A DNA stretch of 64,000 nt, taken from positions 868,001 through 932,000 of the forward strand of contig NZ_AP024714.1 of the NCBI RefSeq assembly GCF_033126985.1. The letters run 5' to 3'. Every line of letters begins with the position of its first letter. Positions within the stretch are counted from its first letter, which is position 1. This DNA is from Methylomarinovum caldicuralii (GTDB lineage: Bacteria > Pseudomonadota > Gammaproteobacteria > Methylococcales > Methylothermaceae). The notes under the pieces are model-generated. The model was not told where the DNA came from. It ran no database searches and saw only the letters and a program-made list of their open reading frames with translations. Shown one piece after another: positions 55,871 to 64,000 of this stretch. Made by a program: the position numbers and the translations under genes.

Positions 55871-57300
55871 AACAGGCGCTTGCGCCGGCTGGAGGCGGGA
55901 ATCCCCAGGGCCTCACGGTACTTGGCCACGGTGCGGCGGGCGACGTGGATGCCCTTTTCCTGCAACAGCTTGGCGATCTTCAGATCGCTCAAGGGTTTGG
56001 CCGGATTCTCGTGTTGGATCAGCTCCTGGATCAGGGCCTTGATTGCGGTGGCCGAGGCCTCCCCGCCGAATTCGGTGCCCACGTGGCTGGAGAAAAAGTA
56101 CTTGAATTCGTAGATGCCACGGGGCGTGTGCATGTATTTGTTGGTGGTCACCCGCGACACCGTCGATTCGTGCAGCCCCAGTTCCCCGGCGACATCGCGC
56201 AGGATCATCGGCTTCATGGCGATCTCGCCGTGTTCGAAAAATCCCTGTTGGCGGTCGACGATGCACTGCGCCACCTTCAGCAGGGTCTCGCTGCGGCTCT
56301 GCAGGCTGCGCAGGAACCAGCGCGCCTCCTGCAGATGGGAGCGCATGCTGACGTTGTCCGGGCTTTTGTCGGCCCGTTTGATCATGCCTGAATAGTAGGG
56401 ATTGATGCGCAGTTTGGGGGCAGTTTCCGGGTTGACGGAAACCACCCAGCGCCCGCCGCGTCTGAAGACGAAGACGTCGGGAATGACGTATTCCGGTTCC
56501 CGGGTGGAGTAGGCGAGGCCGGGGTGGGGGTTGAGGGTGCGGATCAGGGCGATGACCTCGTCCAGCTGCGCCTCATCGAGCCCCAGGATTTTTTTGAGGG
56601 CGCCGATGTTCTGCTTCTCCAGTTCCCGCAGGTGGCGGGTGACGACCGTCAAGGCTTCCCGGCGCCAGGGGGTCTCCTCCGGCAGCTGATGCAGCTGGAG
56701 CGCCAGGCATTCCCCCAGGGAGCGGGCGGCGACGCCGGGAGGATCGAACTGCTGAAGCCGGTGCAGCACTGCCTCGACTTCGTCCGCCTCCAGGGCCGGC
56801 AATTCGTTCTCCAGCGCCTGGAGAATGTCCCTCAGGGAGGCTTCGAGGTAGCCCTCTTCGTTGATGGCGTCGATGAGGGCCATGGCGATGAGCTGGTCCC
56901 GTTCGCTGAAGCGCGACAGCTCCATCTGCCATTCCAGGTGCTCGTGCAGCCCTTCAGGCGCGCTGCGCTGGAGCAGGAAATCGTGGTCCGGGTCGTCCGC
57001 GCCGTTCAGGGTGGTATAGACGTTGTCGTAGACGTCCTCCCATTGGGCGTCCAGGGGGAGTTCCTTGGGGATGTCCGAGGCGGCCGCGGTCACCGGGGTT
57101 TCGGCGCTGCGGTCTTGGTCCGCCGTCTGAACCTGCGCCTGTTCCTCTTCCGCCAGCTCGAGCATGATGTTGCTCTCCAGAACTTCCTGAATCTCCTGCT
57201 TGAGCTCCACGGAGGAGAGTTGCAGCAGACGGATCGCCTGCTGCAGCTGCGGCGTCATCCTCAGCTGCAGGCCTTGGCGCAGTTGCAGGCTTTGCTTCAT
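55867..57300 (-). CDS. rpoN: RNA polymerase sigma-54 factor
   Basis: 477 residues. Region I is the Gln/Leu-rich start (LQLRQGLQLRMTPQLQQAI). A short acidic region II follows, then the core-binding and helix-turn-helix parts, and the RpoN box ARRTVAKYRE near the C-terminus, which recognises the -24 element. Length is normal. The N-terminus is preceded by the tRNA-Lys integration site region. Confidence 0.95.
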   Translation of the reverse strand: MKQSLQLRQGLQLRMTPQLQQAIRLLQLSSVELKQEIQEVLESNIMLELAEEEQAQVQTADQDRSAETPVTAAASDIPKELPLDAQWEDVYDNVYTTLNGADDPDHDFLLQRSAPEGLHEHLEWQMELSRFSERDQLIAMALIDAINEEGYLEASLRDILQALENELPALEADEVEAVLHRLQQFDPPGVAARSLGECLALQLHQLPEETPWRREALTVVTRHLRELEKQNIGALKKILGLDEAQLDEVIALIRTLNPHPGLAYSTREPEYVIPDVFVFRRGGRWVVSVNPETAPKLRINPYYSGMIKRADKSPDNVSMRSHLQEARWFLRSLQSRSETLLKVAQCIVDRQQGFFEHGEIAMKPMILRDVAGELGLHESTVSRVTTNKYMHTPRGIYEFKYFFSSHVGTEFGGEASATAIKALIQELIQHENPAKPLSDLKIAKLLQEKGIHVARRTVAKYREALGIPASSRRKRLL

Positions 57301-57378
57301 CGAAATCCCGTGCTTATCGGTCCTGGAAGCTATTCTAGCTGATAATGGCGACAGATTGCGGGCGGGAGAGGGAAGGGA

Positions 57379-57423
57379 GTGGGCCGTGTTGGATCCGAAC
57401 CAACGACCATCGCATTAAAAGTG
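57379..57423. repeat. left attachment repeat of the tRNA-Lys element
   Basis: A 45-base copy of the 3' part of the tRNA-Lys gene (from the anticodon loop to the discriminator base), with one mismatch against 58798-58842 in the T-loop. It marks the outer end of the small integrated element. Confidence 0.85.
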
Positions 57424-57460
57424 CTAATTTTTTCATAACTTGTTGATAATTAAATAAATC

Positions 57461-57787
57461 TTGTTCCGGGCTTCCCTTTGCTATGCGCTACTTACGTCAT
57501 TTGACCTGAACCTCCCCACGCCTTTAGGCGTGGGGAGGTTCAGTGAAATCCCCATCGGCTCCCAAGGCGTCGCCTTCGACCGCCTTGACCTGGACGCCTG
57601 GGCCGACGACTATAAACAGCGCAAAGGGCGGCCCGGTAGGACAAAAGGAGGTGAAACATGGCGAAAAGAATTCCGGGCCTCAGAAAGAAAGGTCAGATCT
57701 GGCACATCGACAAGCAAATCCGAGGGTATGGCCGACTTTGCGAAAGCACTCGAACGGGCGACAGGGAAGCGGCCGAACGCTACCTGA
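57461..57787 (+). CDS. AlpA/excisionase-like frame overlapping int (probably 5'-altered)
   Basis: The frame runs through the hairpin and ends 130 bases inside the integrase gene. From about 57545 it reads IPIGSQGVAFDRLDLDAWAD, which resembles the C-terminal half of AlpA/MerR-type small DNA-binding regulators found just before phage-like integrases. An Arg/Lys/Ser-rich tail ending ATGKRPNAT follows. The helix-turn-helix N-terminus normally expected is missing, replaced by the hairpin region. Start uncertain. Overlapping xis-int frames are known in such elements. Confidence 0.45.
   Translation: MFRASLCYALLTSFDLNLPTPLGVGRFSEIPIGSQGVAFDRLDLDAWADDYKQRKGRPGRTKGGETWRKEFRASERKVRSGTSTSKSEGMADFAKALERATGKRPNAT
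57506..57543. repeat. long perfect hairpin in the element's left part
   Basis: A 17-bp perfect stem (CTGAACCTCCCCACGCC and its complement) with a TTTA loop. There is no T-run, so it is not a typical terminator. Similar CCTCCCCACGCC...GGCGTGGGGAGG hairpins are known at the ends of IS200/IS605-type elements, so it may be a relic of one; alternatively it is a recombination or regulatory site of the element. Confidence 0.75.
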
Positions 57788-58791
57788 TACGGCGGCTGGC
57801 GGAGATCGAGACGGAGGCCAGAAACAGACGGGAACGGCACACGTTCCGGGAGGCGACAACGCGCTACCTGAACGAGCACATGCACAAACGCAGCATCGCC
57901 AGGGACGCTGACTGCCTCAAGAACGTCGATCCGCACATCGGCGACCTGCCCCTGGACGAAATCCACATGGGAACGCTGCAACCTTACATCGACGCCAGGC
58001 GACAGGCGGGCATCAAGAGCGCCACGGTCAAGCGGGAACTGGCCGTGGTGCGCCGGGTGCTGACGCTCAGCGCCAGACTGTGGCGGGACAGGTACAACCG
58101 CCCCTGGCTGGACACCGTGCCCATGTTCCAGATGCCGAACTGGGAAGACAGCGCCGAACCGTATCCGCTCAACGCCGAAGAACAGCGGCGGCTACTGCAA
58201 GCGCTGCCGGATCACCTGGCGGCCATGGCCCTGCTTGCCGTCAACACCGGGCTGCGCGAACAAGTCGTCTGCTGGTTGCGGTGGGGCTGGAAAACCCGGA
58301 TCCCGGAACTGGACGCCACCGTGTTCGTGGTCCCAGGGCGGCGGATACGCTATGGAGACGGCATGTGGCCGGGGACGAAGAACAAAAGCGACCAGGTGGT
58401 GGTGCTCAACCGGGTGGCCCGGTCCGTCATCGAGGGCCAGCGCTTCCTGCATCCCGAAGACGTGTTCTGCTATCGCGGCAAGAGGATAGGTCACATGCAC
58501 TCAACGGCCTGGAAACGGGCCTGGGCGGAAGCCGGGCTGCCGACGGACGGCAGGTACAACAAAGGCCCGCACAACCTGCGTCACACGTTCGGCAGAAGGC
58601 TGAGGGCGGCGGGCGTGCCCCTGGAGACCAGAAAGGCGCTGTTGCACCATACCGACGGCGACGTGACCCTGCACTACTCGCCGGCGGAACTTGGCGAGCT
58701 GATCGCCGCGGTGGAAAGACTGGCGGACATCGAGTCCGGAAAAACTCCGCCAGTCACGCTGCTGCGAAAAAATTTCGCTGTAAGTTCTTGA
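57658..58791 (+). CDS. int: tyrosine integrase of the tRNA-Lys element
   Basis: 377 residues. The N-terminal part is an arm-type and core-binding region (WHIDKQIRGYGRLCEST, then ERHTFREATTRYLNEH). The catalytic domain has Arg in NTGLREQVVCWLRW, the HNLRHTFGRRLRAAG block (His, Arg) and LLHHTDGDVTLHYSPAE with the Tyr nucleophile. GGAGG seven bases before ATG 57658 supports the start. It is oriented toward the tRNA 3' end. It is the only complete gene of the element. Confidence 0.9.
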   Translation: MAKRIPGLRKKGQIWHIDKQIRGYGRLCESTRTGDREAAERYLIRRLAEIETEARNRRERHTFREATTRYLNEHMHKRSIARDADCLKNVDPHIGDLPLDEIHMGTLQPYIDARRQAGIKSATVKRELAVVRRVLTLSARLWRDRYNRPWLDTVPMFQMPNWEDSAEPYPLNAEEQRRLLQALPDHLAAMALLAVNTGLREQVVCWLRWGWKTRIPELDATVFVVPGRRIRYGDGMWPGTKNKSDQVVVLNRVARSVIEGQRFLHPEDVFCYRGKRIGHMHSTAWKRAWAEAGLPTDGRYNKGPHNLRHTFGRRLRAAGVPLETRKALLHHTDGDVTLHYSPAELGELIAAVERLADIESGKTPPVTLLRKNFAVSS

Positions 58792-58797
58792 ATTTGA

Positions 58798-58842
58798 TGG
58801 GCCGTGTTGGATTCGAACCAACGACCATCGCATTAAAAGTGC
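58798..58842. repeat. right attachment repeat (within tRNA-Lys)
   Basis: The 45 bases of the intact tRNA-Lys 3' part repeated at 57379-57423 (44 of 45 identical). Integration into the tRNA 3' half leaves the gene intact on this side. Confidence 0.85.
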
Positions 58843-58870
58843 GGTGCTCTACCGACTGAGCTAACGGCCC
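58798..58870 (-). tRNA. tRNA-Lys (TTT anticodon)
   Basis: The minus strand folds as a standard cloverleaf: acceptor GGGCCGT/ACGGCCC, D arm GCTC..GAGC, anticodon loop CTTTTAA giving anticodon TTT, and T arm GTTGG TTCGAAT CCAAC. The discriminator is A at 58798; CCA is not encoded. It is the integration target of the small element to its left. Confidence 0.95.
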
Positions 58871-58930
58871 GTGGCGGGAAGGCGCATATGATAGCGGCCG
58901 ATTGCGGAAAACGCAACCGGCCGTCGTTCA

Positions 58931-59872
58931 TCAGTCCTCCACCTGCTGGATGCCGTCCAGCCGCCAGCCGGCATTGAACTGGCGCCGGGGGCGGACGAAG
59001 TGCCAGATTTCCTCGATCTGCTCGGGGGGGTGTCGTCCTTCCCTCAGCAGGGCGGTGAACAGGACCGCGGCCTCTTCGCCGTCCTCGTCGCGGCGGTAGT
59101 CGAGCAGTTGGGCGTCCAGCTCCAGCACTTCGGTCGGCTCGCCGCTGTCTTCCTGCTGCCACTGGTCCTTGATCTCCATGAACACCTCATCGGTGGTCAG
59201 CGCGCGGATGTCGGCCATCTCCCCCCGGTTCCAGGCTTCCTGGAGCCGCAAAAACAGGGACTTGGCCTCTTCCAGGAAGGCGTCCACGTCGAAGTCGGCC
59301 GGAAGTTCCGGCGGCGGAGCCTCCACGGTGCGGGCGCCCTTGCGGCCGAACAGCAGGTCGGTGTCGAACGGCCGCCGGGGGGCCGATTCCGTGGCCCGGA
59401 AGCCGCCGGTTGGGGATGCATCCGGGCCGGGATCGTAACCGCTTCCGCCATAAGGGCTTTCCGCCGCCGGTTGGGGGCGGCGCGCCAGCAGTTTGAAGGC
59501 CAGAAACGCCAGGCCCCCCAGCACCAGGATGTCGGCCAGGTTGATGTGCTCGAAGGCGCCGCCGAAGAACAGCGCCCCCAGCAGTCCTCCGATCAGGAAT
59601 GGGGCCAGCATGCCCAGAAGACCGCCGCGATTGCGCCAGGACTGGCGGGCGGCCTGATTGCGCTGGGCGGTCGCCTGCCGCTGTGCCGCCTGTTGGCGGT
59701 TGTACAGGGGCTTTTTGGGGATCGCCGAGCGTTTGTACGGCATGCTGTACAGCGGTCGGCCGCCGAAGGAGCGACCGCCGCCAAAGCGCTTGGCCTCGGC
59801 GTCCTGGAAGGGGGCCATGACGAAAACGGCCGTCAACAGCAGGCTGAGAAGGCTCAGGGGAAGTTTTATCAT
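58931..59872 (-). CDS. Tim44-like domain protein
   Basis: 313 residues: a signal or membrane start (LPLSLLSLLLTAVFVMAPFQDAEA), a Gly/Arg-rich linker, two hydrophobic segments (GMLAPFLIGGLLGALFFGG and LADILVLGGLAFLAF) and a C-terminal Tim44-like domain (VDAFLEEAKSLFLRLQEAWNRGE). It is likely an inner-membrane protein; the role is unknown. It lies between the tRNA and moaC. Confidence 0.83.
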   Translation of the reverse strand: MIKLPLSLLSLLLTAVFVMAPFQDAEAKRFGGGRSFGGRPLYSMPYKRSAIPKKPLYNRQQAAQRQATAQRNQAARQSWRNRGGLLGMLAPFLIGGLLGALFFGGAFEHINLADILVLGGLAFLAFKLLARRPQPAAESPYGGSGYDPGPDASPTGGFRATESAPRRPFDTDLLFGRKGARTVEAPPPELPADFDVDAFLEEAKSLFLRLQEAWNRGEMADIRALTTDEVFMEIKDQWQQEDSGEPTEVLELDAQLLDYRRDEDGEEAAVLFTALLREGRHPPEQIEEIWHFVRPRRQFNAGWRLDGIQQVED

Positions 59873-59918
59873 GGATGATTCCTTAGGTTTCTACTTCGTG
59901 GAGGCAGTCATTGGACCG

Positions 59919-60410
59919 CTAAGGAGATTCCGGGTTCGCGCATTCACGGCGCCAATGGCCGCTGCGGCCGCCGGATTTTTCCAGCAGCCGGACGTCGGTG
60001 ATCGTCATGCCGCGGTCGACCGCCTTGCACATATCGTAAATGGTGAGCAGGCCGATCTGCACCGCGGTCAACGCTTCCATCTCCACCCCGGTGGGGGCGG
60101 TGGTTTCCACCGTGGCCCGGCAGCGGATGCGGTTCTCCGCGGGCTCGAAGGTCACCTCGACCCGGGTCAGCGGCAACGGATGGCACAGGGGGATCAGGTC
60201 GGCGGTCTTCTTGCTCGCCATGATGGCGGCGATGCGGGCGATGCCGAGGACGTCCCCCTTTTTGTGGCTGCCGCTGCGGATCAGCTCCAGGGTGGCCGGC
60301 TGCATGGCGATTGCGCCTTCGGCCACCGCCCGGCGCTTTGTCGCCGGTTTGTCGCCCACGTCCACCATGTGGGCCCGGCCGCGGGCATCGAAGTGGGTCA
60401 GTTCTGCCAT
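59919..60410 (-). CDS. moaC: cyclic pyranopterin monophosphate synthase
   Basis: 163 residues, second step of molybdenum cofactor synthesis. The [20 protein letters not shown] start, the [18 protein letters not shown] block and [10 protein letters not shown] are conserved. The ATG at 60410 is chosen because it precedes the conserved start. It diverges from moaD/moaE; the 61-base gap must hold both promoters. Confidence 0.94.
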   Translation of the reverse strand: MAELTHFDARGRAHMVDVGDKPATKRRAVAEGAIAMQPATLELIRSGSHKKGDVLGIARIAAIMASKKTADLIPLCHPLPLTRVEVTFEPAENRIRCRATVETTAPTGVEMEALTAVQIGLLTIYDMCKAVDRGMTITDVRLLEKSGGRSGHWRRECANPESP

Positions 60411-60471
60411 CGTCGTTCCTGTGCTTAAATAGATGCAAAGCTTAGCGTAATTGTCGGAAAAAGGGGAGGTC

Positions 60472-60702
60472 ATGGCCATTCGGGTGCGCGTGTTCGCCAG
60501 TTTGAAGGAGCGATTGGGTATCGAACAGACGGAAATGACGCCGGAGGGGATCGGCTGTGTCGCCGATGTCTGGCGCCGGCTGACCGGCGACGACCTGCCG
60601 GCCCAGGTGCTGGCGGCGGTCAACATGAACCACGCCGGCCCCGATGCGCCGGTGCGCGACGGCGACGAGGTGGCCTTTTTTCCACCGGTGACGGGAGGCT
60701 GA
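60472..60702 (+). CDS. moaD: molybdopterin synthase sulfur carrier subunit
   Basis: 76 residues of the ubiquitin-like MoaD fold, ending in the required Gly-Gly (FFPPVTGG), which is thiocarboxylated to donate sulfur. ATG 60472 follows a GGGGAGG ribosome site; the longer frame from 60451 is less likely. moaE starts two bases after the stop. Confidence 0.93.
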   Translation: MAIRVRVFASLKERLGIEQTEMTPEGIGCVADVWRRLTGDDLPAQVLAAVNMNHAGPDAPVRDGDEVAFFPPVTGG

Positions 60703-60704
60703 GC

Positions 60705-61136
60705 ATGACAGTACGGCTGGTCGAGGGTGAGTTCGACCCCTGGGCGCTCCTGCAGGCCGAGCAGCGGCGTCTGCCGCCCGGCAGTTTCGGGGCGACGGCC
60801 TGTTTCGTCGGCACCATGCGGGACTTCAATCAGGGGGATGAAGTCGAGTCCCTGTTTCTGGAGCATTATCCCGGCATGACGGAGCGGGAGCTGGAGCGGC
60901 TGACGGCGGAAGCCCGGCAGTGCTGGCCGTTGGTGGCGGTGCTCGTGGTCCACCGGGTGGGGCACATCCGGCCGGGGGAGCCCATTGCCCTGGTGGGCGT
61001 GTGGTCGGCACACCGCCGCGAGGCTTTCAAGGCCTGCCGCTGGCTGATGGAGGCGCTCAAGCAGCGGGCCCCCTTCTGGAAGAAGGAGGTGACCCCGCAC
61101 GGGACGCGCTGGGTGGAGAAGAACACGCCGGGCTGA
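60705..61136 (+). CDS. moaE: molybdopterin synthase catalytic subunit
   Basis: 143 residues forming the heterotetramer with Moa[20 protein letters not shown] and [15 protein letters not shown] are family blocks, and [15 protein letters not shown] and [16 protein letters not shown] (catalytic Lys) complete the match. Convergent with ppa. Confidence 0.94.
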   Translation: MTVRLVEGEFDPWALLQAEQRRLPPGSFGATACFVGTMRDFNQGDEVESLFLEHYPGMTERELERLTAEARQCWPLVAVLVVHRVGHIRPGEPIALVGVWSAHRREAFKACRWLMEALKQRAPFWKKEVTPHGTRWVEKNTPG

Positions 61137-61152
61137 GGGGCCCGGCGCTGGG

Positions 61153-61701
61153 TTAGAAGTTGGGCTTTTCCTTGGCCTGGTTGTAGCGTTCGACGCTGGC
61201 GAGGATTTCCTGCTTGGCCTCCTCGACCCCGAGCCATCCTTCCACCTTGACCCACTTGCCCGGTTCCAGATCTTTGTAGTGCTTGAAGAAATGGGCGATC
61301 TGGGCCAGTTGGGATTCGGGGATGTCGCGGAAGGAATCCACCTTGGCGTACAGTGGGGTCAGTTTGTCCACCGGTACCGCCAGCACCTTGGCGTCGACGC
61401 CGGATTCGTCCGTCATCTGCAGCATGCCGATAGGGCGGCAGCGCACCACCGAGCCGGAGATCAGGCGCCAGGGGGAGATTACCAGCACGTCCACCGGGTC
61501 GCCGTCCTCTGAGAGGGTGTGGGGTACGTAGCCGTAGTTGCAGGGATACTGCATCGCCGTGCCCATGAAGCGGTCCACGAACAGGGCGCCGGTATCCTTG
61601 TCAATCTCGTATTTGACCGGGTCGCTGTAGGCTGGAATTTCGATGATGACGTTGATATCGTGGGGTACATTGACCCCGGAGGAGACGCGCATCAATGCCA
61701 C
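61153..61701 (-). CDS. ppa: inorganic pyrophosphatase (family I)
   Basis: 182 residues. The metal-binding core is [19 protein letters not shown] (the DxDxxD pattern) and [16 protein letters not shown] is conserved. It removes pyrophosphate from biosynthesis. The start may be Met at 61701 or 61692. It diverges from the DUF2797 gene with 24 bases between starts. Confidence 0.94.
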   Translation of the reverse strand: MALMRVSSGVNVPHDINVIIEIPAYSDPVKYEIDKDTGALFVDRFMGTAMQYPCNYGYVPHTLSEDGDPVDVLVISPWRLISGSVVRCRPIGMLQMTDESGVDAKVLAVPVDKLTPLYAKVDSFRDIPESQLAQIAHFFKHYKDLEPGKWVKVEGWLGVEEAKQEILASVERYNQAKEKPNF

Positions 61702-61725
61702 TGGATTCTCCTTCGCTTAAAGTCC

Positions 61726-62556
61726 ATGAACAAACCACTCATTATGAACGAGTGTGGCGACCTGCGCAAAATGAAGACCCGGTTGCGGGAAGACGGCACG
61801 GCCGAATACCGGCTGCCCCTGGGGGAGGGGCGCGATGTTCCCCTGGCGCCGCTCATCGGCCGGCCTCTGAAACTGGAATGGACCGGGGACATCCACTGCA
61901 TCCACTGCGGCCGCAAGACCCGCAAAAGCTTCAACCAGGGCTATTGCTTCCCCTGCGTGCGCAGGCTGGCGCGCTGCGACACCTGCATCGTCAAGCCGGA
62001 GCTGTGTCATTATCATCAGGGGACCTGCCGTGAGCCGGCCTGGGCCAGGGATAACTGCCTGCGTCCCCATGTGGTCTATCTGGCCAATTCCTCCGGCCTG
62101 AAGGTGGGTATCACCCGCGCCGCCCAGATTCCCACCCGCTGGATCGACCAGGGTGCCACCCAGGCGCTGCCGATCCTGCAGGTGGGCGAGCGTCTGCTGG
62201 CCGGGCGGGCGGAGGTGGCGTTGAAGCAGCATGTCAGCGACCGGACCCAGTGGCAGAAGATGCTCCGGGGCGCGGCGCCGGTCGTCGATCTGGCGGCCGA
62301 GCGCGACCGCCTGCTGCAACTGGCAGCCGCCGAGCTGGCTGCGATCGGGGAGGGATTGGAGCGGCTGGCGGCGGCCGAGATCCACATCCGCTACCCGGTC
62401 CTGCGCTATCCGGACAAGGTCAGATCCTTCAACTTCGACAAGCAGCCGCAGGTCACAGGTACCCTCACCGGCATCAAGGGCCAGTACCTGATCTTCGACA
62501 CCGGCGTTATCAACATCCGCAAGTTCGCCGGTTACCGGATCGCGCTGGCGGCCTGA
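61726..62556 (+). CDS. DUF2797 family protein
   Basis: 276 residues. Cys-rich zinc-like motifs are in the front half (IHCIHCGRKTRKSF, FPCVRRLARCDTC), then CHYHQGTCREP. The central VVYLANSSGLKVGITRAAQIPTRWIDQGA is reminiscent of a GIY-YIG-type fold. The family function is unknown. The start at 61726 is chosen, with 61744 as an alternative. The 3' end overlaps convergent comM by 25 bases. Confidence 0.8.
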   Translation: MNKPLIMNECGDLRKMKTRLREDGTAEYRLPLGEGRDVPLAPLIGRPLKLEWTGDIHCIHCGRKTRKSFNQGYCFPCVRRLARCDTCIVKPELCHYHQGTCREPAWARDNCLRPHVVYLANSSGLKVGITRAAQIPTRWIDQGATQALPILQVGERLLAGRAEVALKQHVSDRTQWQKMLRGAAPVVDLAAERDRLLQLAAAELAAIGEGLERLAAAEIHIRYPVLRYPDKVRSFNFDKQPQVTGTLTGIKGQYLIFDTGVINIRKFAGYRIALAA

Positions 62557-64000
62557 GGCAGGGGACGGCGGTCGAGGCGGCGGTAGCCGATGGCCTCGCT
62601 CACGTGTCTGACCCGCACTGTCTCGCTGCCGTCGAGATCGGCGATGGTGCGGGCGACCTTGAGGACGCGGTGCAGGGCCCGGTGGGACAGGCCCAAGCGT
62701 TCGATGGCCTGCTGCAGCAGAGTCTGACCCTGGGGCTCCGGGAAGCAGAAGCGCTCGATGTCCGCCACCGGCAGGTGGGCGTTGAGACAGCCGCTGCGTG
62801 CCAGGGCAATTTCCCGCGCGCGGATCACTTCCTCGCGCAGCTCGGCGCTGCTGCGTTCCCGTCCGGCGGAGAGCAGCAGGTCGCCGGATTGGCTGCCCAC
62901 CTCCAGGTGCAGGTCGATGCGGTCGAGCAGCGGGCCGGAAAGGCGGTCCCGGTAACGCTGGATCTGCGTCGGGGTGCAGCGGCAGCGGTTGCCGGGGTCG
63001 CCGTGAAAGCCGCAGGGACAGGGGTTCATCGCTGCGATCAACTGGAAGCGGGCCGGAAATTCCACCTTGCGGGCGGCGCGGGAGAGGGTGATGCGCCCGC
63101 TTTCCAGCGGCTCGCGCAGGGTTTCCAGCACCTTGCGGCTGAATTCCGGAAGCTCGTCCAGGAACAGGACGCCGTGATGGGCCAGGGAAATCTCCCCGGG
63201 ACGCAGGGACGACCCCCCGCCGCCGCCCACCATCGCCGCCGCCGAGGCGCTGTGGTGGGGATGGCGGAACGGCGGCAGCCGCCAGCGGGCGGGATCGAAG
63301 GGCTGGCCGCTCACCGAAGCGATGGCGGCGCTTTCCAGGGCCTGATCCTCTTCCAGCAGCGGCAGCAGCGTCGGCAGGCGCTGGGCCAGCATCGACTTGC
63401 CGGAACCGGGCGGCCCCACCATCAGCAGGTTGTGTCCCCCGGCGGCGGCCACCTGCAGGGCGCGCTTGGCCTGGTAGTGACCGCGGACCTCGGCCAGATC
63501 GACAGGCCAGGCCGCCGCGATTGCCGGAGGCGCTGTCGCGGGCGGGAGGGACTCGCGCCCCTGCAGGTGGGCGCAGACGCCCAGCAGATGGTCGGCGCCG
63601 AACACGGCCAGGTCGTTCACCAGAGCGGCCTCGGCGGTGTTCGCCGCAGGCAGGATGAGATCGCGGCCGGCCCGGCGGCACCGCAGCGCCGCCGGCAGGG
63701 CGCCGCGGACCGGGCGCAGCTCGCCGCCGAGAGACAGTTCCCCCAGAAATTCGTAATCCGCCAGGCGGTCGCCGGGGAGCTGGCCGGAGGCGGCCAGAAT
63801 TCCCAGGGCGATGGCCAGATCGAAGCGGCCGCCCTCCTTGGGCAGATCGGCCGGGGCCAGGTTGACGGTGATGCGGCGGGCGGGGAATTCGAAGCCGCAG
63901 TTGACCAGGGCGGCGCGGACCCGGTCCTTGCTTTCCTTGACCGCGGTTTCCGGCAGGCCGACCAGGGACAGCCCCGGCAGGCCGTTGGCCAGATGCACCT
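62532..64000 (-). CDS. comM: Mg-chelatase-like ATPase ComM/YifB (N-terminus outside the window)
   Basis: About 489 residues visible; the N-terminal 20 or so of the usual 500 are beyond 64000. It has a Lon-like front domain (HLANGLPGLSLVGLPETAVKESKDRVRAAL, split), then an AAA domain with Walker A GPPGSGKSML and Walker B VLFLDELPEF, and the Cys pattern PCPCGFHGDPGNRCRC. ComM is a branch-migration helicase in natural transformation and YifB is its homologue. Confidence 0.92.
   Translation of the reverse strand, partial: VHLANGLPGLSLVGLPETAVKESKDRVRAALVNCGFEFPARRITVNLAPADLPKEGGRFDLAIALGILAASGQLPGDRLADYEFLGELSLGGELRPVRGALPAALRCRRAGRDLILPAANTAEAALVNDLAVFGADHLLGVCAHLQGRESLPPATAPPAIAAAWPVDLAEVRGHYQAKRALQVAAAGGHNLLMVGPPGSGKSMLAQRLPTLLPLLEEDQALESAAIASVSGQPFDPARWRLPPFRHPHHSASAAAMVGGGGGSSLRPGEISLAHHGVLFLDELPEFSRKVLETLREPLESGRITLSRAARKVEFPARFQLIAAMNPCPCGFHGDPGNRCRCTPTQIQRYRDRLSGPLLDRIDLHLEVGSQSGDLLLSAGRERSSAELREEVIRAREIALARSGCLNAHLPVADIERFCFPEPQGQTLLQQAIERLGLSHRALHRVLKVARTIADLDGSETVRVRHVSEAIGYRRLDRRPLPQAASAIR

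Larger units (their letters stand above)
57379..58842. mobile_element. minimal tRNA-Lys integrative element
   Basis: Two 45-bp direct repeats 1419 bp apart flank one tyrosine integrase gene and a short overlapping regulator-like frame. The integrase gene ends six bases before the repeat next to the intact tRNA. There is no replication, transfer or cargo gene. It is either a decayed genomic island reduced to its integrase or a very small autonomous element; the sequence cannot tell which. Confidence 0.75.

Noticed and set aside
57379-57423. A second tRNA-Lys gene
   Set aside because: Only the 3' part from the anticodon loop onward is present; the D arm and 5' acceptor strand are missing. It is an attachment repeat.
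60411-60471. A molybdenum-cofactor riboswitch before the moa genes
   Set aside because: The 61-base gap between moaC and moaD is too short for the known structure and shows no matching helices.
1-64000. CRISPR arrays
   Set aside because: No series of short regularly spaced repeats was seen; the only repeats are intron copies, IS copies, attachment repeats and hairpins.

Overview
The window looks like chromosome of a high-GC gammaproteobacterial (type I, Methylococcales-like) methanotroph. The main evidence is a complete particulate methane monooxygenase operon, pmoCAB (36473-39477), with all recognisable metal ligands, a sigma70-type promoter upstream and a terminator downstream. Around it are typical gammaproteobacterial blocks: lptM-lysA-dapF-yigA-xerC, dapA-bamC, dusB-fis-purH, sdhCDAB-sdhE-ygfX, rpoN-rapZ and comM. 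The sequence alone does not fix the genus.

Positions 1-6852 are a mosaic of mobile DNA: the 3' end of a group II intron inside a Fur-box-controlled DUF2325 gene, a decayed dGTPase-like gene, the 5' relic of a second type of group II intron, a truncated IS481-family element, and two nearly identical full-length group II introns in head-to-tail tandem. The tandem cuts off the front half of a PEP-utilising/PilZ protein gene (6853-8342). It is followed by a two-gene module, a PhnD-like periplasmic binding protein plus a membrane GGDEF-EAL protein, and then by the succinate dehydrogenase operon (11703-15653).

From 23156 down to 15627 on the minus strand runs one tightly overlapping gene string. 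It holds an ABC system of the PQQ-alcohol-dehydrogenase-associated type (binding protein, beta-propeller, ATPase, permease), then dTDP-rhamnose synthesis (rfbB, rfbA, rfbC, rfbD) with a DUF4160/DUF2442 pair wedged between rfbA and rfbC. Next come an ELM1-like protein, a GT8-like glycosyltransferase, a radical SAM protein, a LEA-type lipoprotein, a Lon-like protease, and TRAP transporter membrane subunits without a binding protein. The diaminopimelate/lysine-xerC cluster leads into pmoCAB.

Downstream of pmo, on the minus strand, are purL, bamC and dapA, with a complete IS481-family element inserted just upstream of dapA. Then follow OsmC, speD, two glycosyltransferases, a HAD hydrolase, dusB-fis-purH, hinT-msrB and rapZ-rpoN. 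A very small (about 1.4 kb) integrase element sits at the 3' end of a tRNA-Lys gene, flanked by 45-bp direct repeats. The window closes with a Tim44-like protein, moaC/moaD/moaE, pyrophosphatase, a DUF2797 protein and a partial comM.

The signals most worth a second look are the minimal tRNA-Lys element, the stem-loop-rich insertion inside the DDE domain of the IS481 transposase, the tandem introns and what they did to the PEP/PilZ gene, the putative ligand-sensing c-di-GMP module, and the fused PQQ-ABC/rhamnose operon. No CRISPR array or rRNA was seen.
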